The notes under the pieces: model-generated
What the model was told of the DNA's origin: nothing
Databases searched by the model: none
What the model saw: the letters and a program-made list of their open reading frames with translations, nothing else
Part shown: positions 1-7,381 of the stretch, piece by piece
Layout: each line of letters opens with the position of its first letter
How positions within the stretch are numbered: the first letter of the stretch is position 1
DNA from: Clostridia bacterium
Lineage (GTDB): Bacteria > Bacillota > Clostridia > UMGS1883
Reading direction: 5' to 3'
Assembly (NCBI GenBank): GCA_017441965.1
Contig: JAFSBF010000118.1
Location: 1 to 7,681 of the forward strand
Length of the DNA: 7,681 nucleotides
Made by a program: the position numbers and the translations under genes

Positions 1-104
1 TCATTCAGGCGGAGCTTGAAAATATTCCGAAGGAAAAGGTAAGGCAAATCTGTAAGGATAACCTTGAAAAAATACAAAATGGCATCAGAGATTTCAGATT
101 TTAA
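1..104 (+). CDS. 3' end of a gene entering from the left; possible amidohydrolase/TatD-type C-terminus
   Basis: An open frame with codons starting at position 3 runs 33 codons to a TAA at 102-104, and no start lies in the window. The visible tail reads like one or two amphipathic helices rich in Glu and Lys, including IPKEKVRQICKDNLEKI. This resembles the closing helix of amidohydrolase-superfamily or TatD-like metal-dependent hydrolases, where a 'the-hydrolase-must-have-an-N' helix (xxEKIxxxNxxRI) ends the barrel. That comparison is from memory on a very short piece and is weak. It is convergent with coaX, and its stop codon sits inside the left arm of the terminator at 103-150. Coding status is fairly sure; function is not. 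Confidence 0.55.
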   Translation, partial: IQAELENIPKEKVRQICKDNLEKIQNGIRDFRF

Positions 105-150
105 AAAAACAAACTCCTGAAAACTGAAATTTTCAGGAGTTTGTTTTTTT
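103..150. terminator. Long bidirectional intrinsic terminator between convergent genes
   Basis: A perfect 21-bp stem (103-123 with 130-150) closes a 6-nt loop, CTGAAA. The core is CAAACTCCTGAAAA paired with its complement. An A run on the left and a T run on the right put a U tract at the 3' end on either strand. It starts at the last bases of the left gene's stop codon, so it ends that + strand transcript. It is also the only hairpin with a U tract downstream of coaX, so it probably ends the coaX transcript too, after a roughly 185-nt structured 3' UTR. Confidence 0.9.
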
Positions 151-166
151 GTACATAATAAGGGGT

Positions 167-191
167 TTGTTAAGGGGGCACCCCTTAACAA
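167..191. repeat. Inverted repeat, 11-bp stem
   Basis: TTGTTAAGGGG (167-177) pairs perfectly with CCCCTTAACAA (181-191) across a 3-nt GCA loop. No T tract follows on either strand, so it is not a normal terminator. It is the first of five closely packed hairpins between the bidirectional terminator and coaX. Confidence 0.75.
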
Positions 192-199
192 TATCAATC

Positions 200-232
200 G
201 TTAAAATCGGGGGCGTGTACCCCGTTTTTAAC
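200..232. repeat. Inverted repeat, 13-position stem with one mismatch
   Basis: GTTAAAATCGGGG (200-212) pairs with CCCCGTTTTTAAC (220-232), with a single T-T mismatch (207/225) and a 7-nt loop. On the + strand the right arm holds five T residues but they lie inside the stem. It has the same AT-outer, G4/C4-inner design as the inverted repeat at 167-191. Confidence 0.7.
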
Positions 233-238
233 TCCTAT

Positions 239-280
239 AAAGGGCTGGCACGGTGAGTGCCGCGCGAGCGAAAGCCCTTT
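239..280. repeat. Branched foldback: outer 8-bp stem with inner hairpins
   Basis: AAAGGGCT (239-246) pairs with AGCCCTTT (273-280). Inside it GGCAC (247-251) pairs with GTGCC (257-261), or alternatively CGC (261-263) pairs with GCG (268-270) around a GCGA tetraloop. The result is a small multi-branched foldback, GC-rich (CGCGCGAGCG) compared with its surroundings. A T3 follows on the + strand, but no proper U tract. Confidence 0.6.
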
Positions 281-282
281 TC

Positions 283-322
283 TCGCAGAAGAACATTTTT
301 CGCAGAAAACTTTCTTCTGCGA
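283..322. repeat. Inverted repeat with an internal duplicate of its left arm
   Basis: TCGCAGAAGAA (283-293) pairs with TTCTTCTGCGA (312-322) as a perfect 11-bp stem. The loop holds a second copy of the left arm, TCGCAGAA at 300-307, which can instead pair with 315-322 as an 8-bp stem with a 7-nt loop. The two pairings exclude each other. Confidence 0.65.
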
Positions 323-324
323 AA

Positions 325-341
325 GGATGACCTTGTCATCC
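325..341. repeat. 7-bp hairpin covering the coaX stop codon
   Basis: GGATGAC (325-331) pairs with GTCATCC (335-341) across a 3-nt loop. The coaX TGA (minus strand, 338-336) lies within the stem, so ribosomes finishing coaX would open it. It is the last of the hairpin series and directly abuts the one at 283-322. Confidence 0.6.
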
Positions 342-1106
342 GCATTTATTTTTTTCGTATATCAACATTAATCCTTTGAGCAATAAATCCTCATCAATAA
401 TGATTTCGTTTTTACAAAGCGGTGCAATCACCTTTGCAAGGCCGCCCGTTGCAATAACGGTGCAATCCTCGCCAAGCTCCTCACGGTAGCGGTCTATAAT
501 TCCGTCTATTGCACCTGCATTGCCGTAAATAATACCGCTTTTTATACAGTCAATTGTATTGCTGCCAATAACTTTTTTTGGTTTTTCAAGAGCAATCTTG
601 GGAAGTTGTGATGTGCGGTCAATAAGTGCATCGTGCGATACCCTCACACCTGGCATAATAGCACCGCCCAAAAACCTCTTCTCACGGTCAATAGCCGTAA
701 TTGTTGTTGCCGTTCCCATATCAATTATTATCTGTGGGACGCTGTATTCGCTGACACCTGCAACGGCATCAACCACCAAATCGCTTCCAAGCTGTGCAGG
801 ATTATCAATAACTATACTTATCCCCGTTTTTATTCCGGGACCTACAACCATAACCTGAGTACCGAAGAGTGTTTCAATAGAGTCTTTCACAACACTTGTC
901 ACAGATGGAACAACAGATGAAATAATTGCACCGTCAATTTCGCCTGAATTTATACCGTACATATCAAAAGCCGTTTTAAAAATCGCCGAATATTCCAGCT
1001 TAGTCGCAGTATGATTTGTCGAAAGTCTTTCACGGAAAAGAATTTTTCCGTCCTTTATACAACCCGTGACTATATTAGTATTTCCTATATCAATAGCTAA
1101 AATCAT
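336..1106 (-). CDS. coaX: Type III pantothenate kinase
   Basis: This 256-residue enzyme phosphorylates pantothenate with ATP in the cytoplasm, the first step of coenzyme A synthesis. It belongs to the ASKHA (acetate/sugar kinase, Hsp70, actin) fold, and the length is typical of CoaX. Visible motifs are the N-terminal phosphate motif DIGNTN (residues 6-11), Asp109 in GSDLVVDAV (the position of the family's proposed catalytic Asp, GADR in many members; Leu replaces Arg here), DMGTATT (129-135), GGAIMPG (147-153) and the late ATGG (219-222). The ATG shares bases with the TGA of the upstream ECF S component (ATGA), so the two are translationally coupled, and no separate promoter is seen. The stop codon lies in a small hairpin and the transcript probably runs on to the terminator at 103-150. 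Assignment is firm. Confidence 0.96.
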   Translation of the reverse strand: MILAIDIGNTNIVTGCIKDGKILFRERLSTNHTATKLEYSAIFKTAFDMYGINSGEIDGAIISSVVPSVTSVVKDSIETLFGTQVMVVGPGIKTGISIVIDNPAQLGSDLVVDAVAGVSEYSVPQIIIDMGTATTITAIDREKRFLGGAIMPGVRVSHDALIDRTSQLPKIALEKPKKVIGSNTIDCIKSGIIYGNAGAIDGIIDRYREELGEDCTVIATGGLAKVIAPLCKNEIIIDEDLLLKGLMLIYEKNKCG

Positions 1107-1693
1107 TTTTTAGAAACCACCTTTATAATATGTACGATTGCAGGGGCCAAGATTATATTAACAGCCATTTCGAAAAGGAAGTTTCCGCCAACCAAACCGA
1201 AAATCATATATCTGCCTACATCCGTACCAAAGCCAAGTCCCTCTGCCCAAACGGCTATTGTTTCCATAAAGAATGCAAGGCATCCTAAAAGAAACACACC
1301 CGTATTTGCAATAGGGCAAACAAGCGCCGCCGAGACTGCCGCAATGTAGGTTTTGTGGGTAGCCTTTGCAATAAGCTCGTACACCAGACCTGCAAAAAAT
1401 CCGCAGGCAATACCTTTAAGAAGCACTGTGATTATCGTTCCCGGTACATTTACCACCAAAAATGCCGCTGCATCACCGCTCGCCAGAACTACTACGCCAA
1501 ACACAAGACCGAGCCACGTGCTCATTCTCTTTCCACAGGTTATTGCACCAATCGCTATTGGTATCAATACCAAAGAAATAGAGAACATTCCAAACTTGAT
1601 AAAGCTCCCCATAAACTGCAGTATTACCACAAGAGCAGTTAAAAGAGCACCCAGTACCATAGTCCTCGTTGACATTTTCCTTTGTTTCTCCAT
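1103..1693 (-). CDS. ECF transporter S component, probably for pantothenate
   Basis: A hydrophobic membrane protein of 196 residues with about six membrane segments, the size and layout of energy-coupling factor (ECF) substrate-binding subunits. After a basic N-terminus comes a first helix with the AxxxA pattern (ALLTA, residues 16-20), which in this family contacts the shared EcfT subunit. Next come FSISLVLIPIAIGA, a glycine-rich LGLVFGVVVL helix, and a PGTIITVLLKGIACGFFAGL segment. Substrate is inferred from context: coaX follows with a 4-base overlap, so pantothenate (PanT-like) is the natural candidate. No EcfA or EcfT genes are in the window, as expected for group II systems that share a module encoded elsewhere. 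The frame opens further upstream at 1753, but that start would overlap the promoter -10, whereas the ATG at 1693 has an ideal ribosome binding site. The family is sure, the substrate less so. Confidence 0.9.
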   Translation of the reverse strand: MEKQRKMSTRTMVLGALLTALVVILQFMGSFIKFGMFSISLVLIPIAIGAITCGKRMSTWLGLVFGVVVLASGDAAAFLVVNVPGTIITVLLKGIACGFFAGLVYELIAKATHKTYIAAVSAALVCPIANTGVFLLGCLAFFMETIAVWAEGLGFGTDVGRYMIFGLVGGNFLFEMAVNIILAPAIVHIIKVVSKK

Positions 1694-1700
1694 ATTAAAT

Positions 1701-1708
1701 TCCTCCTT
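1701..1708 (-). promoter_or_regulatory. Ribosome binding site fixing the ECF S component start
   Basis: The minus strand reads AAGGAGGA, 7 nt before the ATG at 1693-1691. It rules out the longer reading from 1753, whose first codons coincide with the promoter. A 5-bp hairpin (TCCCC, ACA, GGGGA; 1717-1729) lies just upstream in the short leader. Confidence 0.9.
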
Positions 1709-1743
1709 GTTATTATTCCCCTGTGGGGATACAATACACGGGT

Positions 1744-1772
1744 ATAATACCATAAGTTTTTTGATTTGTAAA
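1744..1772 (-). promoter_or_regulatory. Sigma-A type promoter for the ECF S component-coaX unit
   Basis: On the minus strand a -35 TTTACA (1772-1767) and a -10 TATTAT (1749-1744) are separated by exactly 17 nt. Transcription should start near 1737, leaving a leader of about 45 nt, too short for a riboswitch. The -10 sits inside a perfect small palindrome, GGTATTATACC (1741-1751). The -35 begins only 7 nt after the T tract of the fhs terminator. Confidence 0.85.
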
Positions 1773-1779
1773 GGTTTTT

Positions 1780-1813
1780 AAAAAAATTTACGGTGCAGCT
1801 TCTTGCTGCACCG
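1780..1813 (-). terminator. Intrinsic terminator of the guaB-fhs unit
   Basis: CGGTGCAGC (minus strand, 1813-1805) pairs with GCTGCACCG (1799-1791) as a perfect 9-bp GC-rich stem with a 5-nt loop. TAAA and a run of seven T follow on the minus strand. It begins 5 nt after the fhs stop codon. On the + strand a C and six T follow, so it could also act in reverse, although no + strand gene is present here. Confidence 0.9.
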
Positions 1814-1818
1814 CTTTT

Positions 1819-3489
1819 TTAAAATAATCCTGTTATCTTGCCGTCACTATCCACATCGATTTTTTCTGCCGCAGGAACTTTGGGAAGTCCGGGCATTGTC
1901 ATAATCTCACCCGTAAGAACTACTACAAAGCCCGCACCTGCGCTAACCTTAACATTACGCACTGTAACGGTAAAGTCCTCCGGTGCACCAAGCTTTGTCT
2001 GGTCATCAGAAAAGCTGTACTGCGTTTTCGCAATACATACAGGAAGCTTTGAAAATCCGAGGTCAGCAAGGGTTTTAAGCTGCTTCTGCGCATTTTTATC
2101 AAATACAACTCCGCTGCCGCCGTAAACCTTCTTTACAACTGCCTCAACCTTTTCAGGGAGTGAAAGCTCATCCTCATAGCTGAAGGTGAAGTTATTTTCC
2201 TCTTCGCAAAGACGAACTACTTCCTCTGCAAGCTCTATTCCGCCTTCTCCGCCCTTTGCCCATACATCGGAGAGGACAACATTTACGCCAAGCTTTTTAC
2301 ATTCCTCAATAATAACCTGAATTTCCTTATCTGTATCTGTGGGGAATTTATTAACCGCAACAACAGACGGAAGCTTGTACACGTTTTTGATGTTTGAAAC
2401 GTGACGAAGAAGATTTGGAACACCCTTTAAAAGTGCATCTGTGTTTTCAACGCCCAAATCAGCCTTTGCCACACCGCCGTGCATCTTAAGTGCGCGTACA
2501 GTTGCAACAATAACAACCGCAGAAGGCTTAAGCCCTGCATAACGGCATTTTATGTCGAGGAATTTTTCAGCACCTAAATCAGCACCGAAGCCTGCCTCCG
2601 TAACGGCATAATCGCCAAGCTTCATTGCCATCTTTGTAGCAATGACACTGTTGCAGCCGTGTGCTATATTTGCAAAAGGTCCGCCGTGACCGAACGCAGG
2701 TGTTCCCTCAAGAGTTTGTACAAGATTTGGCTTTATCGCCTCCTTTAAAAGTGCCGCCATAGCACCGTGTGCTTTAAGCTGACCTGCAGTAACAGGCTTT
2801 TCATCATAGGTGTAGCCTACGATAATTCTTGAAAGCCTTTCCTTTAAATCGCTAAGCGAGGAAGCAAGGCACAATACTGCCATAATTTCAGATGCAACGG
2901 TAATGTCGTACCCATCCTCACGGGGGACACCGTTCACCCTGCCGCCTAAACCATCCGTTACATAACGAAGCTGACGGTCATTCATATCAACGCATCTCTT
3001 CCACGAAATTCTGCGCGGGTCTATATTAAGCTCATTTCCCTGATAAATGTGGTTATCAAGCATCGCTGCAAGAAGATTATTTGCCGCACCGATAGCGTGG
3101 AAGTCACCCGTAAAGTGTAAATTAATATCTTCCATCGGTACAACCTGTGCATAGCCGCCACCTGCCGCACCGCCCTTGATACCAAAAACAGGACCAAGTG
3201 ATGGCTCACGAAGGGCAACCATTACATTCTTGCCGATTTTACGCATACCGTCGGCAAGACCGATTGTAGTCGTTGTCTTCCCCTCGCCCGCAGGGGTGGG
3301 GGTAATTGCGGTTACAAGTATCAGCTTTCCTTCCTTTCTGTCACTTTCTTTAAGAAGGGAAAGGTCAACCTTTGCCTTGTAATTTCCGTACTGTTCAAGA
3401 TATTTTTCATCAACACCGGCTGTTTTTGCAATTTCGCCGATATGCTTCATTTCTATAGATTGTGCAATTTCAATGTCAGTTTTATACAT
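1819..3489 (-). CDS. fhs: Formate--tetrahydrofolate ligase
   Basis: This cytoplasmic enzyme joins formate to tetrahydrofolate using ATP, giving 10-formyl-THF for purine ring synthesis, formyl-Met-tRNA and, in acetogens, the methyl branch of the Wood-Ljungdahl pathway. The product is 556 residues, the normal bacterial length. The nucleotide-binding loop [13 protein letters not shown] spans residues 63-75. The signature [20 protein letters not shown] follows at about 94-113, then the [12 protein letters not shown] block and, near the C-terminus, the conserved [18 protein letters not shown] at 3489 is chosen over the TTG at 3498 because the ribosome binding site ends right against that TTG but lies 9 nt before the ATG. 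It follows guaB by 5 nt, so the two share a transcript. The presence of fhs alone does not make the host an acetogen. Confidence 0.98.
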   Translation of the reverse strand: MYKTDIEIAQSIEMKHIGEIAKTAGVDEKYLEQYGNYKAKVDLSLLKESDRKEGKLILVTAITPTPAGEGKTTTTIGLADGMRKIGKNVMVALREPSLGPVFGIKGGAAGGGYAQVVPMEDINLHFTGDFHAIGAANNLLAAMLDNHIYQGNELNIDPRRISWKRCVDMNDRQLRYVTDGLGGRVNGVPREDGYDITVASEIMAVLCLASSLSDLKERLSRIIVGYTYDEKPVTAGQLKAHGAMAALLKEAIKPNLVQTLEGTPAFGHGGPFANIAHGCNSVIATKMAMKLGDYAVTEAGFGADLGAEKFLDIKCRYAGLKPSAVVIVATVRALKMHGGVAKADLGVENTDALLKGVPNLLRHVSNIKNVYKLPSVVAVNKFPTDTDKEIQVIIEECKKLGVNVVLSDVWAKGGEGGIELAEEVVRLCEEENNFTFSYEDELSLPEKVEAVVKKVYGGSGVVFDKNAQKQLKTLADLGFSKLPVCIAKTQYSFSDDQTKLGAPEDFTVTVRNVKVSAGAGFVVVLTGEIMTMPGLPKVPAAEKIDVDSDGKITGLF

Positions 3490-3494
3490 TAAAA

Positions 3495-4997
3495 TCAATC
3501 CTTCCCTGCACTTGTTTTAAGTGTTACGTCGTGATAACCGCCCTCAACAATACTTGTAGCGGAAACAAGAGTGATTTTTGCATTCTTCTGCAGCTCCGGA
3601 ATTGTCAGTACACCGCAGTTACACATTGTGGATGCAACCTTGTAAAGGCTCTTTGCAACATTATCCTGAAGTGAGCCTGCATATACAACGTAAGAGTCAA
3701 CGCCCTCTTCAAAAGAAAGCTTCGCCTTACCGCCGAGGTCATAACGCTGCCAGTTACGTGCGCGGTTACTTCCCTCGCCCCAATATTCCTTAACATATGT
3801 TCCGTTAATGTTAAGCTTAGGAGTAGGACTTTCATCAAAGCGTGCAAAGTATCTTCCAAGCATAAGGAAGTCAGCACCCATAGCAAGTGCCAGAGTCATA
3901 TGGTAGTCGTGTACTATACCGCCATCAGAACAAATCGGGATATAGATACCTGTCTTTTCAAAATATTCATCACGTGCTGCAGCAACCTCAATAACTGCGG
4001 TAGCCTGTCCGCGTCCGATACCCTTTGTCTCACGTGTGATACAGATTGAGCCGCCGCCGATACCTACCTTTATAAAGTCTGCACCTGCCTCAGCAAGGAA
4101 CATAAATCCGTCACGGTCAACAACATTACCTGCACCAACCTTTACATCATCACCGTATTTGTCACGGATAAACTTGATTGTCTGTGCCTGCCAAGCGGTG
4201 TAACCTTCTGAAGAGTCAATGCAAAGTACATCTGCGCCTGCATCTACAAGAGCGGGAACACGCTTTTCATAGTCAAGAGTGTTTATACCTGCACCTACAA
4301 GATAACGCTTCTGCTCGTCAAGTACCTCGTTAGGATTACTCTTATGTGTTGAATAGTCCTTTCTGAATACGAAATACTTAAGCTCATTTTTAGAATTAAT
4401 TATCGGGAGAGAATTAAGCTTATGCTCCCAGATGATATCGTTAGCTTCCTTTAAAGTAGTGTTTTCGGGAGCACATACCAGTTTTTCAAAAGGAGTCATA
4501 AAGTCCTTAACCTTTATATCGGTTGACATTCTGCTTACACGGTAATCACGGCTTGTCACAACACCCAGGAGAACACCGTTTGCCGTTCCATCAGCAGTTA
4601 CCGCCATAGTGTTATGACCTGTTTTTTCAAAAAGGTCAAGTACGTCCTGGAGTGTGTCATCTGGCTTTAAGTTGCTGTCACTTACAACAAAGCCTGCCTT
4701 ATAACCCTTTACACGTGCAACCATAGCCGCCTCATCCTCAATGGACTGTGAGCCGTATATGAAAGATATACCGCCCTCTTTAGCAAGAGCAATTGCCATT
4801 GTGTCATTGGAAACAGACTGCATTATTGCAGAAACAAGCGGAATGTTGAGCGAATATTTAGGTTCCTCCCCTTTTTTAAATTTTACGAGAGGCGTTTTAA
4901 GGCTTACATTCGCAGGAATACAACCCGGTCCTGTATATCCGGGCACAAGCAAATACTCACTGAATGTACGCGACGGTTCGTTAAAATAATATGCCAT
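3495..4997 (-). CDS. guaB: IMP dehydrogenase with paired CBS domains
   Basis: It oxidises IMP to XMP with NAD+, the committed step to GMP, in the cytoplasm. The 500-residue protein is a TIM barrel interrupted by two CBS domains at roughly residues 105-230. Catalytic Cys319 lies in [15 protein letters not shown], where many members read GIGPGSICTTR. The phosphate-binding stretch CSDGGI follows, then the flap, with the Arg418-Tyr419 pair in [20 protein letters not shown] matches the EGVEG/Y-G segment that closes the flap. The Arg-Tyr pair argues for dehydrogenase rather than GMP reductase. The N-terminus ([21 protein letters not shown]) and the flap differ from the Bacillus/E. coli type and look like the roughly 500-residue variant known from Clostridia. 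Start ATG 4997 has GGGGGAG 8 nt upstream. Co-transcribed with fhs, which feeds the same purine pool. Confidence 0.95.
   Translation of the reverse strand: MAYYFNEPSRTFSEYLLVPGYTGPGCIPANVSLKTPLVKFKKGEEPKYSLNIPLVSAIMQSVSNDTMAIALAKEGGISFIYGSQSIEDEAAMVARVKGYKAGFVVSDSNLKPDDTLQDVLDLFEKTGHNTMAVTADGTANGVLLGVVTSRDYRVSRMSTDIKVKDFMTPFEKLVCAPENTTLKEANDIIWEHKLNSLPIINSKNELKYFVFRKDYSTHKSNPNEVLDEQKRYLVGAGINTLDYEKRVPALVDAGADVLCIDSSEGYTAWQAQTIKFIRDKYGDDVKVGAGNVVDRDGFMFLAEAGADFIKVGIGGGSICITRETKGIGRGQATAVIEVAAARDEYFEKTGIYIPICSDGGIVHDYHMTLALAMGADFLMLGRYFARFDESPTPKLNINGTYVKEYWGEGSNRARNWQRYDLGGKAKLSFEEGVDSYVVYAGSLQDNVAKSLYKVASTMCNCGVLTIPELQKNAKITLVSATSIVEGGYHDVTLKTSAGKD
3499..3505 (-). promoter_or_regulatory. Ribosome binding site fixing the fhs start inside the end of guaB
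   Basis: The minus strand reads GGAAGGA, 9 nt before ATG 3489-3487. It lies inside the last codons of guaB, so a terminating guaB ribosome would pass directly over it, which favours coupled translation of fhs. Confidence 0.8.
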
Positions 4998-5017
4998 AGT
5001 ATAATCTCCCCCATATT

Positions 5018-5034
5018 AAAAATATAGTATTTTT
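5018..5034. repeat. AT-rich palindrome at the guaB transcription start
   Basis: AAAAATACTATATTTTT on the minus strand: 7-bp arms around a 3-nt centre. It overlaps the predicted start point (about 5031), just downstream of the -10. The position suits a repressor site, but AT-rich DNA makes such palindromes often by chance and I recognise no regulator's consensus. Confidence 0.4.
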
Positions 5035-5037
5035 GTT

Positions 5038-5066
5038 ATTATACAACACTGCGACATTTTTTTCAA
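5038..5066 (-). promoter_or_regulatory. Sigma-A type promoter for guaB-fhs
   Basis: On the minus strand a -35 TTGAAA (5066-5061) and a consensus -10 TATAAT (5043-5038) are 17 nt apart. The predicted start near 5031 gives a leader of about 34 nt, with no room for a purine riboswitch. It lies 12 nt downstream of the metA terminator. Confidence 0.9.
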
Positions 5067-5078
5067 GATGGAAAAAGC

Positions 5079-5107
5079 AAAAAAAGCAGGGAAAACCCTG
5101 CTTTTTT
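5079..5107 (-). terminator. Intrinsic terminator of the metY-metA unit
   Basis: AAAAAAGCAGGG pairs with CCCTGCTTTTTT (5107-5096 with 5091-5080 on the minus strand) around a TTTT loop, followed by T7-GC-T5. The stem begins in the metA stop codon. The flanking A and T runs would let it act on either strand. Confidence 0.92.
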
Positions 5108-6024
5108 CATTTTATGGTCGTAATATCGTATGGTGTACTCTGATATACAAAGTAATTAAGCCAGTTTGAATATATAAGATTTGCGTGGCTTCTCCACGTA
5201 ACAACAGGCTCATTTTCAGGATTATCGTCAGGAAAATAGTTTTCGGGAACGTCAGGATTAAGACCTGCCTCCCTGTCACGCAGATATTCCTTTTTAAGTG
5301 TATCACGATCATATTCACTATGACCCGTTATAAAAATCTGCTTCCCCTTTGCCGTTGCCGCAGCATATAGTCCTGCCTTTTCCGAAACAGCAAGCACCTT
5401 TATCTCCTTGCACTTTTTAATATCATCAAGGCTTACCGTTGTATGCCTTGAATGAGGCACCATAAAATTGTCATCAAACCCACGCAGAAGCATCGGGTTC
5501 TTATACACAACCTTATGAGCAAATACCCCTGAAAGCTTTTTCTCCAGAGGATACTTCTTAATCCCATAATGGTAATAAAGCGCCGCCTGTGCACCCCAAC
5601 AAATGTGGAATGTGCTGTGGACATTCGTCTTTGTCCATTCCATAATGGTGCAAAGCTCCTCCCAATAGTCCACCTCTTCAAATTCCATTCTTTCCACGGG
5701 GGCACCCGTTATAACAAAGCCGTCAAACTTCTGATTTTTTATTTCATCAAATGTCTTGTAAAACGCCAGCATATGCTCCTCGGAAACATTCTTCGCCTTG
5801 TGCGTGCTTACCTGCACAAGCTCCACTTCAACCTGAAGAGGGGTATTTCCCAAAAGGCGTGCAAGCTGTGTTTCCGTCTCAATTTTTGTAGGCATTAAAT
5901 TCAATATACCTATTCTGAGCGGACGGATATCCTGCTTTTGCGCACGTTTTTCATCCATTACAAATATATTTTCATTTGCTAAAACCTTTGCAGCCGGCAG
6001 TTTTACCGGAATTTTAATGGGCAT
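5107..6024 (-). CDS. metA: Homoserine O-acetyltransferase, MetA family
   Basis: It transfers an acyl group to the hydroxyl of L-homoserine, the activation step of methionine synthesis, in the cytoplasm. The 305 residues match the usual MetA length. The class-I glutamine-amidotransferase-like fold shows nucleophile Cys142 in HICWGAQ and the His235/Glu237 pair in TGHSEYD, plus Lys47 in [10 protein letters not shown]. Position 111 is Glu (TGAPVE). In this family Glu111 is linked to acetyl-CoA use and Gly111 to succinyl-CoA use, so acetyl transfer is predicted despite the common 'homoserine O-succinyltransferase' label. This agrees with the neighbour metY, an O-acetylhomoserine sulfhydrylase type, 40 nt upstream in the same unit. 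The ATG at 6024 has GGAGG 8 nt upstream. Confidence 0.97.
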   Translation of the reverse strand: MPIKIPVKLPAAKVLANENIFVMDEKRAQKQDIRPLRIGILNLMPTKIETETQLARLLGNTPLQVEVELVQVSTHKAKNVSEEHMLAFYKTFDEIKNQKFDGFVITGAPVERMEFEEVDYWEELCTIMEWTKTNVHSTFHICWGAQAALYYHYGIKKYPLEKKLSGVFAHKVVYKNPMLLRGFDDNFMVPHSRHTTVSLDDIKKCKEIKVLAVSEKAGLYAAATAKGKQIFITGHSEYDRDTLKKEYLRDREAGLNPDVPENYFPDDNPENEPVVTWRSHANLIYSNWLNYFVYQSTPYDITTIK

Positions 6025-6064
6025 ACGCTACACCTCCGTTTTTAAACCATATCGGGCTGGGCTA

Positions 6065-7348
6065 TCATATGCTTTCAAGTGCCTGCTCGATATCCGCAAT
6101 AATATCATCCTTATCCTCTATACCGCAGGAGAAACGAATAAGGTCGGGTGATACACCTGCTGCGCGAAGTTCATCATCGTTCATCTGGCGATGTGTTGCA
6201 CTTGCCGGATGCAGACAGCACGTCTTGGAATCTGCAACATGTGTTTCAATTGATGCAAGCTTTAAATTTTTCATAAATGTTTCCGCAGCCTTTCTGCCGC
6301 CCTTTACACCAAAGGATATTACGCCGCAGGATCCATTGGGAAGATACTTACGTCCAAGCTCGTAATATTTATCCTCGGGAAGTCCACAATAACGCACCCA
6401 CTCAATCTTTTCGTGATTTTTTACATATTCTGCAACCGCCTGTGCATTTTCACAGTGGCGCTTCATTCTAAGCTCAAGGCTTTCAAGACCAAGACCTACG
6501 AGATATGCATTCTGCGGTGACTGAATAGAGCCGAAATCACGCATAAGCTGCGCCGTTGCCTTTGTAATATATGCACCCTCAAGACCAAATCTTTCCGTAT
6601 AGGTCACGCCGTGATAACTGTCATCAGGAGTGCAAAGTCCGGGGAATTTGTCAGGATATTTTGTCCAGTCAAACTTTCCTGAATCAACAATACATCCGCC
6701 AACGCCGCTTGCGTGACCGTCCATATACTTTGTAGTAGAATGGGTTACAATATCAGCACCCCATTCAAACGGGCGGCAGTTTATGGGTGTTGCAAAGGTA
6801 TTGTCAATGATAAGCGGAACGCCATGTGCGTGTGCCGCATTTGCAAATTTTTCTATATCTAAAACGTCAAGCGCAGGATTTGCAATCGTCTCCCCAAATA
6901 CTGCTTTTGTATTCGGACGAAAAGCCTTCTCAAGCTCTTCATCAGAGCAATCGGGCTTTACAAATGTAAATTCTATTCCCATACGCTTCATGGTAACGGC
7001 AAACAAATTGTATGTACCGCCGTAAATCGCAGACGAAGAAACAATGTGGTCACCGCAGGAAGCAATGTTGAAAATACTGTAAAAAGATGCCGCCTGTCCG
7101 CTTGACGTAAGCATTGCAGCACTACCGCCCTCAAGTGCGGCAATTCGCGCAGCTACGCAGTCATTTGTAGGATTTTGAAGTCTGCTGTAAAAATATCCTG
7201 AAGCCTCAAGGTCAAAAAGCTTTCCCATATCCTCACTCGTATCATACTTAAATGTTGTACTCTGATAAATGGGAATTTGACGTGGCTCTCCGTTTTTGGG
7301 AGAATATCCTGCCTGCAGACACTTTGTACCTATTTTATAATTTTCCAT
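6065..7348 (-). CDS. metY: O-acetylhomoserine sulfhydrylase (aminocarboxypropyltransferase)
   Basis: A PLP enzyme of the Cys/Met metabolism family that makes L-homocysteine and acetate from O-acetyl-L-homoserine and sulfide in the cytoplasm. At 427 residues it fits this branch better than cystathionine gamma-synthase or gamma-lyase, which run nearer 380-400. Visible features are YSRLQNPT near residue 54, the SSGQAA cofactor-binding stretch, IIDNTFATP with the Asp that pairs with the PLP nitrogen, and the PLP lysine Lys207 in HSTTKYMDGH. A C-terminal substrate-site Arg lies in IRFSCGIED. The ATG at 7348 has AGAGG 9 nt upstream and follows its own promoter. It is the first gene of a metY-metA unit, so product of metA feeds metY. 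Using methanethiol as acceptor instead of sulfide is possible in the family and cannot be excluded. Confidence 0.96.
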   Translation of the reverse strand: MENYKIGTKCLQAGYSPKNGEPRQIPIYQSTTFKYDTSEDMGKLFDLEASGYFYSRLQNPTNDCVAARIAALEGGSAAMLTSSGQAASFYSIFNIASCGDHIVSSSAIYGGTYNLFAVTMKRMGIEFTFVKPDCSDEELEKAFRPNTKAVFGETIANPALDVLDIEKFANAAHAHGVPLIIDNTFATPINCRPFEWGADIVTHSTTKYMDGHASGVGGCIVDSGKFDWTKYPDKFPGLCTPDDSYHGVTYTERFGLEGAYITKATAQLMRDFGSIQSPQNAYLVGLGLESLELRMKRHCENAQAVAEYVKNHEKIEWVRYCGLPEDKYYELGRKYLPNGSCGVISFGVKGGRKAAETFMKNLKLASIETHVADSKTCCLHPASATHRQMNDDELRAAGVSPDLIRFSCGIEDKDDIIADIEQALESI

Positions 7349-7381
7349 AATTGTTTACCTCTTTTCTGCCTAATTATTATT

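Noticed and set aside
559..858. Long + strand open frames opposite coaX and similar frames opposite the ECF gene, fhs, guaB, metA and metY
   Set aside because: They are antisense shadows of well-supported genes, without ribosome binding sites or recognisable protein features.
1694..1740. Riboswitch or other vitamin-sensing leader before the ECF S component
   Set aside because: The leader from the predicted start is only about 45 nt and holds just one 5-bp hairpin, too little for a known riboswitch class.
1103..1753. Longer form of the ECF S component starting at 1753
   Set aside because: It would begin inside the -10 region of the promoter and its first 20 residues are not membrane-like; the internal ATG at 1693 has an ideal ribosome binding site.
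3495..4997. GMP reductase instead of IMP dehydrogenase
   Set aside because: Paired CBS domains, the flap with Arg418-Tyr419 and the EGV segment are present, which GMP reductases of the common type lack.
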